From assembly GCA_948470755.1 (NCBI GenBank), contig CAOKPU010000004.1, positions 1-64,000 of the forward strand: 64,000 nucleotides of DNA, given 5' to 3'. This stretch comes from an uncultured Lachnospiraceae bacterium (lineage in GTDB: Bacteria; Bacillota; Clostridia; Lachnospirales; Lachnospiraceae). The stretch's first letter is position 1. Every line of letters begins with the position of its first letter. Below are positions 7,951 through 17,184 of the stretch, in pieces. The notes beneath the pieces are model-generated. The model saw only the letters and a list, made by a program, of their open reading frames with translations. It had not been told where the DNA came from and ran no database searches. Made by a program: the position numbers and the translations under genes.

Positions 7951-9321
7951 ATGAAAAATACGGATAAGGAAAAAGAAGTCGTACATAAGAAAAGCCGGAA
8001 AAGAAAAAATCATAAAAGGCAAAGGGAAATGGATAAAAGGAAGACAATGTCCCGGGAAGAAAAGAAACGGAGACGTAGGAGGGCGAGGAGAAGGATTGTA
8101 ATGTTGGAAAGGATTCTTGCAGCCTGTCTGATGTTGGCGTTTCTTGGCGGGGGCGGTTATCTGATCTGGAACATCCCTTCTTTGCGATTGAGCAGAAAAT
8201 TGAATGCCGGGATGGAATATACTCAGGAGGAAGCCTATGATGATGCGATTGAGGCATATGAAAGCGCTTTGGAAATAGACTCTAAGTCGGTGGAGGCTTA
8301 TCGTTGTATGGCAGGCGCATATTTGGATATGGAAGATGAATCCCATGCGGAACAGATCTTGCTTGACGGATGGAAAAATACGCAGGACGAAGGCCTTCAT
8401 CAGTATTATTGTACGGTTATTTTGAATGAAGCAGTGGAGGAGATAAATAACGGCGCGACAAATTATGATACGGTAGAAAAGATTGCGGGGGTTTTGGAAC
8501 AGGGAATGCTTCAGGAAGAAGCATTGGAGCTGATAAGCACAGCCTACCGCCGCTTGATGGATTCGATGGATGCGGCAGGGGTTGATTTTTCTTTTTACGG
8601 ACAGGTGGCAGACAGGCTTTTTTCCTTATATGACTCTACCGGTTTAGATGCGTTAAAAGAAGTCATTTCAGACTTTGGATGGCTTCAGATGGAAGAATTA
8701 AATATCCCGTTGGAGTATGTGGATCCATATCTAAGTATTTTAGAAAAGGCAGATGCATTGGTGGAAATACCGGAAAGAAGGGAAATAATCGCTTGTTTGC
8801 AGAAAGTGAAGCAAATACAGGCAGAATTTGCTGATATTTTTGTGGAACTGGATGCGGGTAATTATGAAGCGGCAAAAGAGTTTCTTATAACGGATGCATA
8901 TCTTGCGATCAGGGATGCATTTATCAATGGCACAATGGAATACTGGGATGGGATGACTTATATCCCGGTGAGCCGGGAATCTGTAATTGTGAAACAGAAA
9001 GATGGGAAGTGTACTTTTGCATTCCCGGATTATAAGGAGAATGAAAATACGGCAGGAGTGATCACCGTTTGGGGAAATGAAATGTTGGACAACGGAGTCC
9101 AGCGTTCCAGCATAACTTATGAACCGGCAAAAGAAGGAGAGGGCTATTATCCCCATACGGAATATATTATTAGCTATATGTGCAGCAATGTACAGAAAAA
9201 AAATTCGTTTGATTACGAGATGAATTACCACTTTGAAACAAGGGTATTGACAGAGGAAGGGATGATAACTACGATGATTGGCGATTGGGGCGGCCCTTAT
9301 CAATGGCAGAAGACATATTAA
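7951..9321 (+). CDS. Membrane-anchored TPR-repeat protein of unknown function
   Basis: A 456-residue protein with an unusually basic N-terminus (about 48 residues of mostly Lys and Arg), one membrane segment at about residues 52-72 (ILAACLMLAFLGGGGYLIW) and an extracytoplasmic part. TPR-like helices lie just after the membrane (AYDDAIEAYESALEIDSKSVEAY). The C-terminal 150 residues are rich in beta strands and aromatic residues and match no family I recognise. The basic leader suggests binding to nucleic acid or acidic lipids on the cytoplasmic side. The ATG follows AAGGATAGG. The thiamine pyrophosphokinase gene begins close behind it. Confidence 0.75.
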   Translation: MKNTDKEKEVVHKKSRKRKNHKRQREMDKRKTMSREEKKRRRRRARRRIVMLERILAACLMLAFLGGGGYLIWNIPSLRLSRKLNAGMEYTQEEAYDDAIEAYESALEIDSKSVEAYRCMAGAYLDMEDESHAEQILLDGWKNTQDEGLHQYYCTVILNEAVEEINNGATNYDTVEKIAGVLEQGMLQEEALELISTAYRRLMDSMDAAGVDFSFYGQVADRLFSLYDSTGLDALKEVISDFGWLQMEELNIPLEYVDPYLSILEKADALVEIPERREIIACLQKVKQIQAEFADIFVELDAGNYEAAKEFLITDAYLAIRDAFINGTMEYWDGMTYIPVSRESVIVKQKDGKCTFAFPDYKENENTAGVITVWGNEMLDNGVQRSSITYEPAKEGEGYYPHTEYIISYMCSNVQKKNSFDYEMNYHFETRVLTEEGMITTMIGDWGGPYQWQKTY

Positions 9322-9371
9322 AGCCAAGTGGGATAATCCTTCATCCAATATGGTGGGAAAGGCGGAAAAGT

Positions 9372-10016
9372 TTGAATACTTGTATCGTAATAGGGGCCGG
9401 CGATTGTTCCGTGCCGGATATCCAGCTTCAGGAAGGCGATTTTTGTATTGCGGTGGACGGGGGATATGCTTATTGTAAGAAGTTTGGGATCTTTCCGGGA
9501 TTGATCGTAGGGGATATGGATTCGCTGGACGGGAATTTGCAGGAAGAGGTAAAAAAGATAGAAGCGTATTTTCCTGGAAAAGTAATCCGTTTATGCCCAA
9601 AAAAAGATGATACGGACACCTTGACGGCTCTTAAAATTGGCATGGAAAGGGGATACAGGCAGTTTCGTATATATGGGGCGATGGGAGGCCTTATAGAGCA
9701 TACCATTGCGAATATCCAATGTTTGATTTACTTAAAAAACAACGGGGCAAAAGGCAGCCTTTTGGATGAAGGCGTTGCCATATCTGTACTGAAAGAGGAA
9801 TCCGTTGTATTTGGAAAGGAAAGGGAAGGATATTTTTCCCTGTTTTCATTAGGGGAGAAAGCGGAAGGGGTTACGATTACCGGAATGAAATACCCGCTGG
9901 ACAATGCTTTGGTGACCAACGGCTTTCCAATCGGAGTAAGCAACGAATTTATAGGGAAGGAAAGCAGAGTATCGGTAAAAAAAGGGATGCTCCTTCTCAT
10001 CCTTTCACGCAGATGA
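9372..10016 (+). CDS. thiN: Thiamine pyrophosphokinase
   Basis: Transfers pyrophosphate from ATP to thiamine to give thiamine diphosphate, the cofactor of IorA and IlvB in this window. Family motifs are CIVIGAGDCS at the start, AVDGGYAYC, GLIVGDMDSLD, the KKDDTDTLTAL metal and ATP-binding stretch, GAMGGLIEHTIANI, and the C-terminal thiamine-binding part with TNGFPIGVSNEF. The protein is 214 residues from a TTG at 9372, which follows GGGAAAGGCGG and begins NTCIVIG. The frame is open from 9285 with an ATG at 9303 inside the previous gene, so a slightly longer form cannot be excluded. The 3' end contains a terminator stem serving the opposite strand. Confidence 0.93.
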   Translation: MNTCIVIGAGDCSVPDIQLQEGDFCIAVDGGYAYCKKFGIFPGLIVGDMDSLDGNLQEEVKKIEAYFPGKVIRLCPKKDDTDTLTALKIGMERGYRQFRIYGAMGGLIEHTIANIQCLIYLKNNGAKGSLLDEGVAISVLKEESVVFGKEREGYFSLFSLGEKAEGVTITGMKYPLDNALVTNGFPIGVSNEFIGKESRVSVKKGMLLLILSRR

Positions 10017-10037
10017 CGGCAAAAGGATGAGAAGGAG
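9977..10037 (-). terminator. Terminator of the minus-strand ligase-symporter unit, inside the 3' end of thiN
   Basis: A perfect 16-bp inverted repeat pairs 9990-10005 with 10022-10037 around a 16-nt loop. On the minus strand it is followed by a T run (complement of 9977-9983). On the plus strand no T run follows, so it mainly stops the minus-strand transcript. It overlaps the last codons of thiN. Confidence 0.75.
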
Positions 10038-10051
10038 GCGAAACGCAAAGA

Positions 10052-11590
10052 TTAGTCCCCCAGATCGTTTTTGATGGGAACTTCCGTTTTCCTTTCATAG
10101 CAGGAAAACGCTGCATCAATAAAAGAGTCTTCCAATTTAGGGGTGATCAGGCTGACGGCGGGTACAAGTATGAGTCCGGCGGTCATGGCAAAAGCCCCTG
10201 CATTGATAGGGGACTGAAGCAGGACCGGAAAATGGCTGCGGAAAAGCATATTGCATATCATAAAACCGGAGCCAAACAGGAAGCTGGCCCATGCGGAAGC
10301 TGCCGTCGTCTTCTTCCAGTAAAGACCGTATAAAAATGGGGCCAGGAAAGCGCCTGCAAGGGCTCCCCAGGATACCCCCATCAGTTGTGCAATAAAAGTA
10401 ATGCTGCCTTTATATTGAATAATGGCGATGATCACAGAGATAGCAATGAATACGACAATTAAAATGCGTATGGTCAGAAGCTGTTTTTTTTCATCCATGT
10501 TTTTGATTATATGATCTTTTAAAAAGTCGATGGTTAAGGTGGAACTGGAAGCCATGACCAGAGAAGATAACGTGGACATAGAGGCGGACAGCACTAAAAT
10601 GACCACCAGGCCGATCAAAGCAGGAGAGAGGTTGGAAACCATCGCTGGGATGATTGCGTCAAACCCTTCTGCGGCAATATCTACGCTGTTTTCATATAAA
10701 CGGCCGAATCCTCCTAGGAAATAGCAGCCGCCGGAGACAATAAGCGCAAACACTGTGGAAATAATGGTCCCTTTGGAGATCGCTTTTTCGCTTTTAATTG
10801 CATAGAATTTTTGAACCATTTGGGGAAGCCCCCAAGTGCCAAGGGAAGTAAGGACAACCACTCCGAGCAGATTGAGAGGGTCTGGCCCGAAAAAGGAGGC
10901 AAACACGCCTGGCTGTGCGGAGACGGATTCATCCTTTATCATGGCAAGCTGGTTTAAAGCTTCCAAAAAACCTCCGTTGGTTTTTAAAATGGACAAGATG
11001 ACGGCGACAATGCCAAACAGCATAATAATGCCTTGTAAAAAGTCATTGATGGCTGTAGCCATATAACCGCCGGCAATGACGTAAATCCCGGTCAGGATGG
11101 CCATGATGATAATGCAGATAGTATAGTCTATATGGAATGCCATGCCGAATAAACGGGATAAGCCGTTGTATAAAGAAGCGGTATATGGGATTAGGAATAT
11201 GAAAACGATGACGGAGGCGCCCAATTTTAAACCGTCATTATGAAAACGCCGGCCAAAAAATTCCGGCATAGTAGCGCTGTTTAAATGCTGCGTCATAATG
11301 CGTGTCCTTCTGCCCAGGATGACCCATGCCAGCATAGAACCGATGAGCGCATTGCCGATACCGATCCATGTAGAGGCAATGCCGTATTTCCACCCGAACT
11401 GTCCGGCATAGCCGACAAAAATAACGGCGGAAAAGTAAGAAGTCCCATAGGCGAAAGCAGTCAGCCAAGGGCCGACGGAGCGTCCGCCCAGTACGAAGCT
11501 GTTGACGTCCGTGGCATGTTTACGACAGTAGAATCCAATTGCAATCATAACGGTGAAAAATAGAATCAGCATAATCAATTTTAGTATCAT
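10052..11590 (-). CDS. Sodium:solute symporter family protein
   Basis: A 512-residue transporter of the SSS family, which imports solutes with sodium. About 13 hydrophobic helices are visible, with the family's early stretch VLGGRSVGPWLTAFAYGTSYFSA and the following GYAGQFGWKYG. The closest types are proline, pantothenate and monocarboxylate carriers; the substrate cannot be read from the sequence. It lies 52 bp downstream of an acyl-CoA ligase gene on the same strand, so the imported compound may be a carboxylic acid that the ligase then activates. The ATG follows GAGAGGG. Confidence 0.93.
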   Translation of the reverse strand: MILKLIMLILFFTVMIAIGFYCRKHATDVNSFVLGGRSVGPWLTAFAYGTSYFSAVIFVGYAGQFGWKYGIASTWIGIGNALIGSMLAWVILGRRTRIMTQHLNSATMPEFFGRRFHNDGLKLGASVIVFIFLIPYTASLYNGLSRLFGMAFHIDYTICIIIMAILTGIYVIAGGYMATAINDFLQGIIMLFGIVAVILSILKTNGGFLEALNQLAMIKDESVSAQPGVFASFFGPDPLNLLGVVVLTSLGTWGLPQMVQKFYAIKSEKAISKGTIISTVFALIVSGGCYFLGGFGRLYENSVDIAAEGFDAIIPAMVSNLSPALIGLVVILVLSASMSTLSSLVMASSSTLTIDFLKDHIIKNMDEKKQLLTIRILIVVFIAISVIIAIIQYKGSITFIAQLMGVSWGALAGAFLAPFLYGLYWKKTTAASAWASFLFGSGFMICNMLFRSHFPVLLQSPINAGAFAMTAGLILVPAVSLITPKLEDSFIDAAFSCYERKTEVPIKNDLGD

Positions 11591-11642
11591 AATTTTTCCC
11601 TCTCATTTGAATAAATCTTTATCATACGTTGTGAGAAAATCT

Positions 11643-13280
11643 TTATCCGCGGTTTTGCGCTGCTACAAGGCTGGTGCCGCAGTAGAGTTCACGCAGCTTT
11701 GGCTTTTCAATTTTACCGGTGGGATTCCTCGGTATGTCGGCGAAGATGATTTTGTGGGGCCTTTTATAACGGGGAAGCTTACGGCAAAATGTATTGATTT
11801 CCTCTTCCGTACAGGATATGCCCGGCTTCCGCTCAATGATGGCTGCCGTAATCTCTCCGAGACGCTTATCCGGCATCCCGATTACAGCCACATCATGGAC
11901 CGCGCTGTAATTACGCAGGAAATCTTCAATTTGGACGGGATAAATATTCTCCCCGCCGCTGATGATAACGTCTTTTTTACGGTCTACAAGGAAAATAAAG
12001 CCATCCTCGTCCTCTTGCGCCATATCCCCGGTATACAGCCAACCGTCTTCGGATAATACTTCAGCGGTCGCTTTTTCGTCATTATAGTAGCAGGTCATAA
12101 CGCCCGGGCCTTTAACGGCCAGTTCGCCTACTTCCCCTTTTTGCACAGTGTTTTTCCATTCATCTACAATTTTTATCTCCCAGCCATATCCGGCTTTGCC
12201 AATGGCGCCGACTTTGTGGATATTTTCTATACCAAGATGGACGCAGCCTGGGCCGATGGATTCACTCAATCCATAGTTTGTATCGTAAGCATGATGGGGG
12301 AAATAGGTTTTCCAATGTTTGATCATGCTGGGCGGGACAGGCTGTGCGCCAATATGCATCAGCCGCCATTGGGAAAGCTGATAATCCTCCAGCCCGATTT
12401 TACCGCTGTCCAAAGCTTCCAGGATATCCTGGGCCCAAGGGACAAGAAGCCATACGATAGTACATTTTTCTTTGGAGACGGCATCCAGGATATATTCCGG
12501 TTTTGTCCCTTTTAAAAGCACTGCTTTGCTTCCGGAGATCAGGGAACCGAACCAATGCATTTTCGCCCCGGTATGGTATAAGGGGGGGATGCAGAGGAAA
12601 ATGTCGTCCCTCGTCTGTCCATGATGGTTTTGCTCCACTATGGCGGAATGCATCAGGCTTTCATGATTATGCAGGATCGCTTTCGGAAAGCCGGTAGTGC
12701 CGGATGAAAAGTAAATAGCGGCATTGTCCTCGTCCGTGAGCGGGATGGAAGGCGACTGGCTGGAACAGTTGGCGGTTAAGGAATTGTAATCTTCTGCAAA
12801 TGTGGGGCAATTGTCGCCGACATAAAGAAGCAGTTTATTTCTGGTGATAGAATCTGCAATTTCTTCCACGCGGCCAATAAATTCCGGGCCAAAGACCAGG
12901 ATATTGACTTGCGCGAGATTGACGCAATATTCGATTTCATCGGGAGTGTAACGGAAATTAAGAGGAACCGCAAGAGCCCCTGTTTTCAGGATGCCAAAAT
13001 AGATGGGCAGCCATTCTAAGCAGTTCATTAAAAGGATAGCCACCTTGTCGCCTTTCCTGATCCCTTTTCCGAGAAGAAGGTTGGCAAAACGGTTTGCCTT
13101 CTCGTTAAAAACATTCCATGTGATTTCCCTGCGGTAATGGGAAAGAGGGCTTGGTTCCATGAGTTCATATTCTTTCCAAGTAACCCGGCGGGCTTCTTTG
13201 ACTTCTGGGTTGATTTCTACCAGACAGATATCTTCGCCGTATTTCTTACAATTTTCTTCTAATAGATTTGTGATCGGCAT
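11643..13280 (-). CDS. Class I adenylate-forming enzyme (acyl-CoA ligase)
   Basis: A 545-residue ANL-superfamily ligase that activates a carboxylate with ATP and joins it to CoA. Motifs are IYFSSGTTGFPKAI, YGLSE, YTGDMAQEDEDGFIFLVDRKKD, IISGGENIYPVQIE and the catalytic lysine region PRNPTGKIEKPKL. The chain length of its substrate is unknown; the sequence resembles medium or long-chain fatty acid or carnitine/crotonobetaine-type ligases. The chosen ATG follows GGAGAACAAAAGAA and gives MPITNLLEENC; an upstream in-frame start at 13319 is less likely. It is the first gene of a two-gene unit with the symporter. Confidence 0.9.
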   Translation of the reverse strand: MPITNLLEENCKKYGEDICLVEINPEVKEARRVTWKEYELMEPSPLSHYRREITWNVFNEKANRFANLLLGKGIRKGDKVAILLMNCLEWLPIYFGILKTGALAVPLNFRYTPDEIEYCVNLAQVNILVFGPEFIGRVEEIADSITRNKLLLYVGDNCPTFAEDYNSLTANCSSQSPSIPLTDEDNAAIYFSSGTTGFPKAILHNHESLMHSAIVEQNHHGQTRDDIFLCIPPLYHTGAKMHWFGSLISGSKAVLLKGTKPEYILDAVSKEKCTIVWLLVPWAQDILEALDSGKIGLEDYQLSQWRLMHIGAQPVPPSMIKHWKTYFPHHAYDTNYGLSESIGPGCVHLGIENIHKVGAIGKAGYGWEIKIVDEWKNTVQKGEVGELAVKGPGVMTCYYNDEKATAEVLSEDGWLYTGDMAQEDEDGFIFLVDRKKDVIISGGENIYPVQIEDFLRNYSAVHDVAVIGMPDKRLGEITAAIIERKPGISCTEEEINTFCRKLPRYKRPHKIIFADIPRNPTGKIEKPKLRELYCGTSLVAAQNRG

Positions 13281-13317
13281 TTCTTTTGTTCTCCATTTTC
13301 CTGTCGTTATTTTTCGC

Positions 13318-13361
13318 ACTTTAACGCTTTGCGCTAATAAAGTAAATAATACAATATTGTA
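13318..13361. promoter_or_regulatory. Two operator-like dyads over the ligase promoter
   Basis: A perfect 12-bp palindrome TACAATATTGTA at 13350-13361 lies in the promoter spacer. A second dyad at 13318-13343 (ACTTTA and TAAAGT arms around TTAACGC and GCGCTAA) covers the expected transcription start. Both are placed where a repressor would block transcription. Confidence 0.45.
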
Positions 13362-13374
13362 AAAGAAAAGTCAA
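13346..13374 (-). promoter_or_regulatory. Promoter of the acyl-CoA ligase and symporter genes
   Basis: On the minus strand TTGACT (13374-13369) and TATTAT (13351-13346) are separated by 17 bp, a near-consensus sigma-A promoter 65 bp upstream of the ligase start. Confidence 0.75.
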
Positions 13375-13386
13375 TGAAAAGCTGTT

Positions 13387-15159
13387 TCAGCAATGAAATT
13401 GGCTCATATACAACTGATAATAGGCTCCTTTGCTTTTCATCAGTTCATCGGGGGATCCTTGTTCCATAATACTGCCATTGTCGATATAAAAAATCCGGTC
13501 CGCTTTTTGAATGGTAGAAAGCCTATGGGCGACAACAAAAGAAGTCCGTCCCTTTAGCAGGGCTTCGATCCCGGCTTGCACGAGAAGCTCTGTTTTTGTA
13601 TCGATGCTGGAAGTAGCCTCATCCAGAATGAGGATTTTCGGATTGGAAACCATGGCCCTGGCAAAAGCGATAAGCTGTTTTTGTCCGGCGGAAAGGCCTC
13701 CGCCCCTTTCCGATAATTCCGTATCATAGCCTTTTTCCAGCTTCATAATGAAATCATGGGCATGGACTGCTTTTGCCGCCCGGACGATTTCTTCCTTTGA
13801 GGCGTCCAGCCTGCCGTAACGGATGTTTTCGTTTATAGTGCCGGAAAAAAGAAAATTATCCTGCGTCATAATCCCCATCTGGCTGCGTAAGCTTTCAATA
13901 CATACTTTTTTGACATCATGTCCGTCAATCAGTACGGCGCCCTTTTGTACATCATAAAAGCGGCTGATGAGGTTGACGATAGTGGTTTTCCCGGCCCCGG
14001 TAGGACCGACTAAGGCAATCGTTTCCCCGGGGGCGATCGTAAAGCTTATGTCATCAAGAATGTTTGTATTTCCATCATAGGAAAAGGCAACATGGTCAAA
14101 ACATACTTTTCCGGCAATGGGGGGAAGGGGGATTGCATCCTGCGCATCTTTTATGGTTTCTTCCACATCCATAATCTCGAAGACTCGTTCCGCTCCCGAT
14201 ATGTTGGTAATAAGCTGGTTATAGAAGTTGCTCAGGTTCATGATCGGATGCCAGAACATAGAAATATAGGTTCCAAAGGCGATAAAAGTCCCGATAGATA
14301 CTTTGCCGGGGCCAAGGATCACAATGCCGGTGAAATAAAGCATAACGGTCCCGATGCCCCAGCAGAAATCAATGACGGAGCCAAAAGCATCGTTGAGCCG
14401 GACAGCCGAAACGAAAGAGTCGTAATGTTCTTTGACCAGCCCATGGAAAGTCTGTTTTGTTTCATCCTGTGCATGAAAACTTTGGATGATCCTTATGCCT
14501 GAAAAGTCCTCGTGGACAAAAGCATTTAAATTAGAGGATTTTTTACGATGGACCTGCCATCGTTTATGAGAATATATTTGAATCAGCCAAAGGCAGACGG
14601 CCATGACCGGAGTGCTGCTTAGGGATGCTGCGGCCAAAACAGGATTCTTTATAAACATGATAACGGCTACGGCGCAAATAGTAATAAAATCCGGAATCAA
14701 AGTGGTAACACAGTTGGACAGCACGTCTTTTAAGGAATTAATATCGCCTATAATCCGGGCCAATATCTTTCCGGTAGGGCGGCTGTCAAAAAAATGGAAA
14801 TCCAAAGCCTGGATATGGGTATACAGTTCCTGACGGATGGTCAGCAGGATGTTGTTGCATACTTTTGCCATAATATACATGCGGATTTTGATCCCGCCGG
14901 TCATGATGACATTGAGGGCGAGCGCAAAACCAATCAGATAAAGAAGGCCGTTCCAGTTCCCGGTGGTGATATAAGCGTCGATGGCCTCTTCCATGATCAA
15001 AGGGTTTAGCAACGATACTGTCACGCAGAAAGCCATGATAAGCAGTACCAAGATGATTTCCTTTTTATAGGCGGACAGATAGGATAGAAGCCGGCCAAGC
15101 GTTTTTAACTTACCGGTTTCTACGGACTGTTCATCGTCTTTATAAGAGTTAATGGGCAT
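13387..15159 (-). CDS. ABC exporter half-transporter with canonical ATPase site (subunit 2)
   Basis: A 590-residue type IV ABC exporter: six membrane helices in the first 320 residues, then a nucleotide-binding domain with Walker A GPTGAGKTTI, Q-loop TQDNF, signature LSAGQ, Walker B ILILDEATSS with the catalytic glutamate, and H-loop VVAHRLS. The signature LSAGQ departs from LSGGQ, as expected for the partner of a degenerate subunit. The chosen ATG follows AAGGAGGTGATCTC and overlaps the end of the other half-transporter by 11 bp, so the two proteins probably form a heterodimer of the BmrCD/LmrCD multidrug type. Confidence 0.94.
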   Translation of the reverse strand: MPINSYKDDEQSVETGKLKTLGRLLSYLSAYKKEIILVLLIMAFCVTVSLLNPLIMEEAIDAYITTGNWNGLLYLIGFALALNVIMTGGIKIRMYIMAKVCNNILLTIRQELYTHIQALDFHFFDSRPTGKILARIIGDINSLKDVLSNCVTTLIPDFITICAVAVIMFIKNPVLAAASLSSTPVMAVCLWLIQIYSHKRWQVHRKKSSNLNAFVHEDFSGIRIIQSFHAQDETKQTFHGLVKEHYDSFVSAVRLNDAFGSVIDFCWGIGTVMLYFTGIVILGPGKVSIGTFIAFGTYISMFWHPIMNLSNFYNQLITNISGAERVFEIMDVEETIKDAQDAIPLPPIAGKVCFDHVAFSYDGNTNILDDISFTIAPGETIALVGPTGAGKTTIVNLISRFYDVQKGAVLIDGHDVKKVCIESLRSQMGIMTQDNFLFSGTINENIRYGRLDASKEEIVRAAKAVHAHDFIMKLEKGYDTELSERGGGLSAGQKQLIAFARAMVSNPKILILDEATSSIDTKTELLVQAGIEALLKGRTSFVVAHRLSTIQKADRIFYIDNGSIMEQGSPDELMKSKGAYYQLYMSQFHC

Positions 15160-16900
15160 TGAGATCACCTCCTTGATATTGGGCTGCATAAGTTTCGTAA
15201 TAGAGGCCTTTTTGGGCCATGAGCATTGTGTGGTTCCCTCTTTCTTTGATGGAACCGTTTTCTAATACAATGATTTCATCGGCATACATAACGGAGCTGA
15301 TGCGGTGGGCAATAATGATTTTTGTCGTATGTCCTAATTTGCGCAAAGTATCCTGTATTAAATGCTCTGTTTCCATATCCAGGGCGGATGTGGAATCGTC
15401 GAGGATGAGAATGGGATTTTTTTTGGCTAATGCCCTTGCGATGCTGATGCGTTGTTTCTGCCCGCCGGAAAGCCCTACCCCCCGTTCGCCGATGATGGTG
15501 TCATATTGTTTTTCCATAGGTTCGATAAAGCTGCTTGCCTGCGCCTGCTTAGAAGCATGTCTGACGGCATGGGCATCCAGCTTATCCCGCTTGCCAAGTT
15601 TGACATTTTCCATAATGGTATCCGAAAAGAGGAAAACATCCTGCATAACAAGAGAGATGCTTCCTCTAAGCTGCTTTAAGCTCATATCTTTTACATCAAT
15701 GCCGTCAATGCTTACGGTTCCCTGAGTAGTATCGTAAAACCGCTCTAAAAGATGGATGATCGAGCTTTTGCCGGCGCCGGTGGCGCCCATGATGCCGATT
15801 GTTTTTCCTGCCTCTACCTGAAAGGAGATGTCGCGGAGGATTTCATAGGGTGTGGAAGCCCCCTCATCCAATTTGGAAAAAGAAACATGGGAAAATGTGA
15901 TCTGTCCATGGATCTTTGCGGGCATGATAGGATTGTCTTTTTCTATTATGCCGGGTTTTTCCATGTATAGTTTGTTCAATCGACGATTGGATGCAACGGC
16001 GGAAGAAAAACTGTTGGTCAGCCAGCCGAGCATCTCCATAGGCCATACGATATTCATGGAATATTCCACGAAAGCCCCCAGCGAACCGGGGGAGAGTTCC
16101 CCGTTCATGACAAGCCTCCCTCCGAATAAGAGGATGCTTAAGGGAAGAAGCTTGGAAATAAGGGTAAGGTAAGGGTAATATGTTACGAATATCTTTGATT
16201 GGCGCATATTCAGTTCATAGTATTTTCTGTTATGGGATAAGAATTTCCCGATTTCAAATGTTTCCCTGGCAAAGGCCTTGACAGTACGCACGCCCGTAAG
16301 GTTTTCCTCAGCGATGGTATTAAGGGCGGCGGTTTTTTCGCTGATGGCTTCATAGACGGAATCCAGCTTCCGTTCCATCACTATGGCGATGATGGCGGCT
16401 ACGAGCATGGCGGCGGCGGGGATCATGGCAAGCTTTCCATTCAAACGATACATGAAAAAGAGGACGATGGCGGTATGGATGATGACCTCTATCAGCAGCA
16501 TACCTACGAACGTGATTCCGTCGCCGATACGGTCGATATCGTCTTTGATGCGCGCCATTAATTCCCCGGTATTTGTGCGGTCGAAAAAATCTGCGCTCAA
16601 AGACTGGATGTGGTCGAATAAGCGGCGGCGCATGGCCGCGGTTATTTTTATCCCGGTAACATCGAAGGTGAACTCTTTGATGTATTGGAAAATACAGCGT
16701 CCAATCCCAATCCCCAAAATCCCGGCGAGCAGATATTTTAGTTTGTAAATTTCCCTGCCGATAATGACATCGTCAATGATCCGCCTTGTCAGTTGCGGAG
16801 AGAGCAAATCCAAGGATACGCTGACAATGACGGAGAAAACGGCAAAAAGATATGGGATTTTATATTCATATAAATAAGCGGATAATTTTTTCGGTTTCAT
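15149..16900 (-). CDS. ABC exporter half-transporter with degenerate ATPase site (subunit 1)
   Basis: A 583-residue membrane and ATPase fusion with six predicted helices, Walker A GATGAGKSSI, signature LSGGQ, and Walker B ILILDDSTSAL. The residue after the Walker B aspartate is Asp where a catalytic Glu is normal, which marks the degenerate site of heterodimeric multidrug exporters such as BmrC and LmrC. The start follows AGGAGGAACTGACTAT. It is transcribed behind a 29-codon leader peptide and an intrinsic terminator, which suggests that translation inhibitors or another ribosome-stalling signal induce it. The exported compound is unknown. Confidence 0.94.
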   Translation of the reverse strand: MKPKKLSAYLYEYKIPYLFAVFSVIVSVSLDLLSPQLTRRIIDDVIIGREIYKLKYLLAGILGIGIGRCIFQYIKEFTFDVTGIKITAAMRRRLFDHIQSLSADFFDRTNTGELMARIKDDIDRIGDGITFVGMLLIEVIIHTAIVLFFMYRLNGKLAMIPAAAMLVAAIIAIVMERKLDSVYEAISEKTAALNTIAEENLTGVRTVKAFARETFEIGKFLSHNRKYYELNMRQSKIFVTYYPYLTLISKLLPLSILLFGGRLVMNGELSPGSLGAFVEYSMNIVWPMEMLGWLTNSFSSAVASNRRLNKLYMEKPGIIEKDNPIMPAKIHGQITFSHVSFSKLDEGASTPYEILRDISFQVEAGKTIGIMGATGAGKSSIIHLLERFYDTTQGTVSIDGIDVKDMSLKQLRGSISLVMQDVFLFSDTIMENVKLGKRDKLDAHAVRHASKQAQASSFIEPMEKQYDTIIGERGVGLSGGQKQRISIARALAKKNPILILDDSTSALDMETEHLIQDTLRKLGHTTKIIIAHRISSVMYADEIIVLENGSIKERGNHTMLMAQKGLYYETYAAQYQGGDLNAH

Positions 16901-16965
16901 ATAGTCAGTTCCTCCTATATCGGCAGGGATAGGGATCCGGCGGCCGTCATGCGATAAAAATAGAT

Positions 16966-17002
16966 AATAAAAAGCCGCAGCTCATTATAAAAGAACTGCG
17001 GC
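16966..17002 (-). terminator. Intrinsic terminator (attenuator) ahead of the ABC exporter genes
   Basis: A 10-bp stem pairs 17002-16993 with 16983-16974 on the minus strand (GCCGCAGTTC with GAGCTGCGGC, one G-U), followed by TTTTTATT. It lies between the leader peptide and the exporter start, 66 bp upstream of the latter, so it must be read through for the exporter to be made. Confidence 0.85.
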
Positions 17003-17079
17003 GATCGTCCAAAAATAAATCAATTGTTGGCAAAATGAAAAACGTCAAGAAATATCTATCCGTCCGGAGGCAATTCTTT
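16990..17079 (-). promoter_or_regulatory. Candidate antiterminator pairing in the exporter leader
   Basis: The minus-strand segment 17079-17070 (AAAGAATTGC, inside the leader peptide codons) can pair over ten positions, one of them G-U, with 16999-16990 (GCAGTTCTTT). This covers most of the 5' arm of the terminator and part of its loop. The two structures exclude each other, as in classical attenuators. Confidence 0.5.
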
Positions 17080-17134
17080 GTAAGGCATGATGCAGTTTAA
17101 ACATTTGATATATGGGGGAATAATTCTTCATCAT
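17045..17134 (-). CDS. 29-codon leader peptide of the ABC exporter operon
   Basis: A short reading frame that begins MMKNYSPIYQMFKLHH and ends with a TGA at 17047-17045. It has a strong AAGGAGGAT ribosome site with good spacing, starts about 45 nt after the predicted transcription start, and is followed by an intrinsic terminator and then the exporter genes. This layout matches bmrB-bmrCD of Bacillus subtilis, where drug-stalled ribosomes on the leader prevent termination. The peptide has no membrane segment and probably acts only in cis. Its sequence was not recognised as a named family. Confidence 0.75.
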   Translation of the reverse strand: MMKNYSPIYQMFKLHHALQRIASGRIDIS

Positions 17135-17184
17135 CGCTTGATCCTCCTTCCTTTTTGGTCTGTTAGCGAGTAAAACGTAGTCAT

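Noticed and set aside
8740..9600. A 286-codon minus-strand open frame across the TPR and thiN genes
   Set aside because: It overlaps two better supported genes, has no recognisable domain and no ribosome site.
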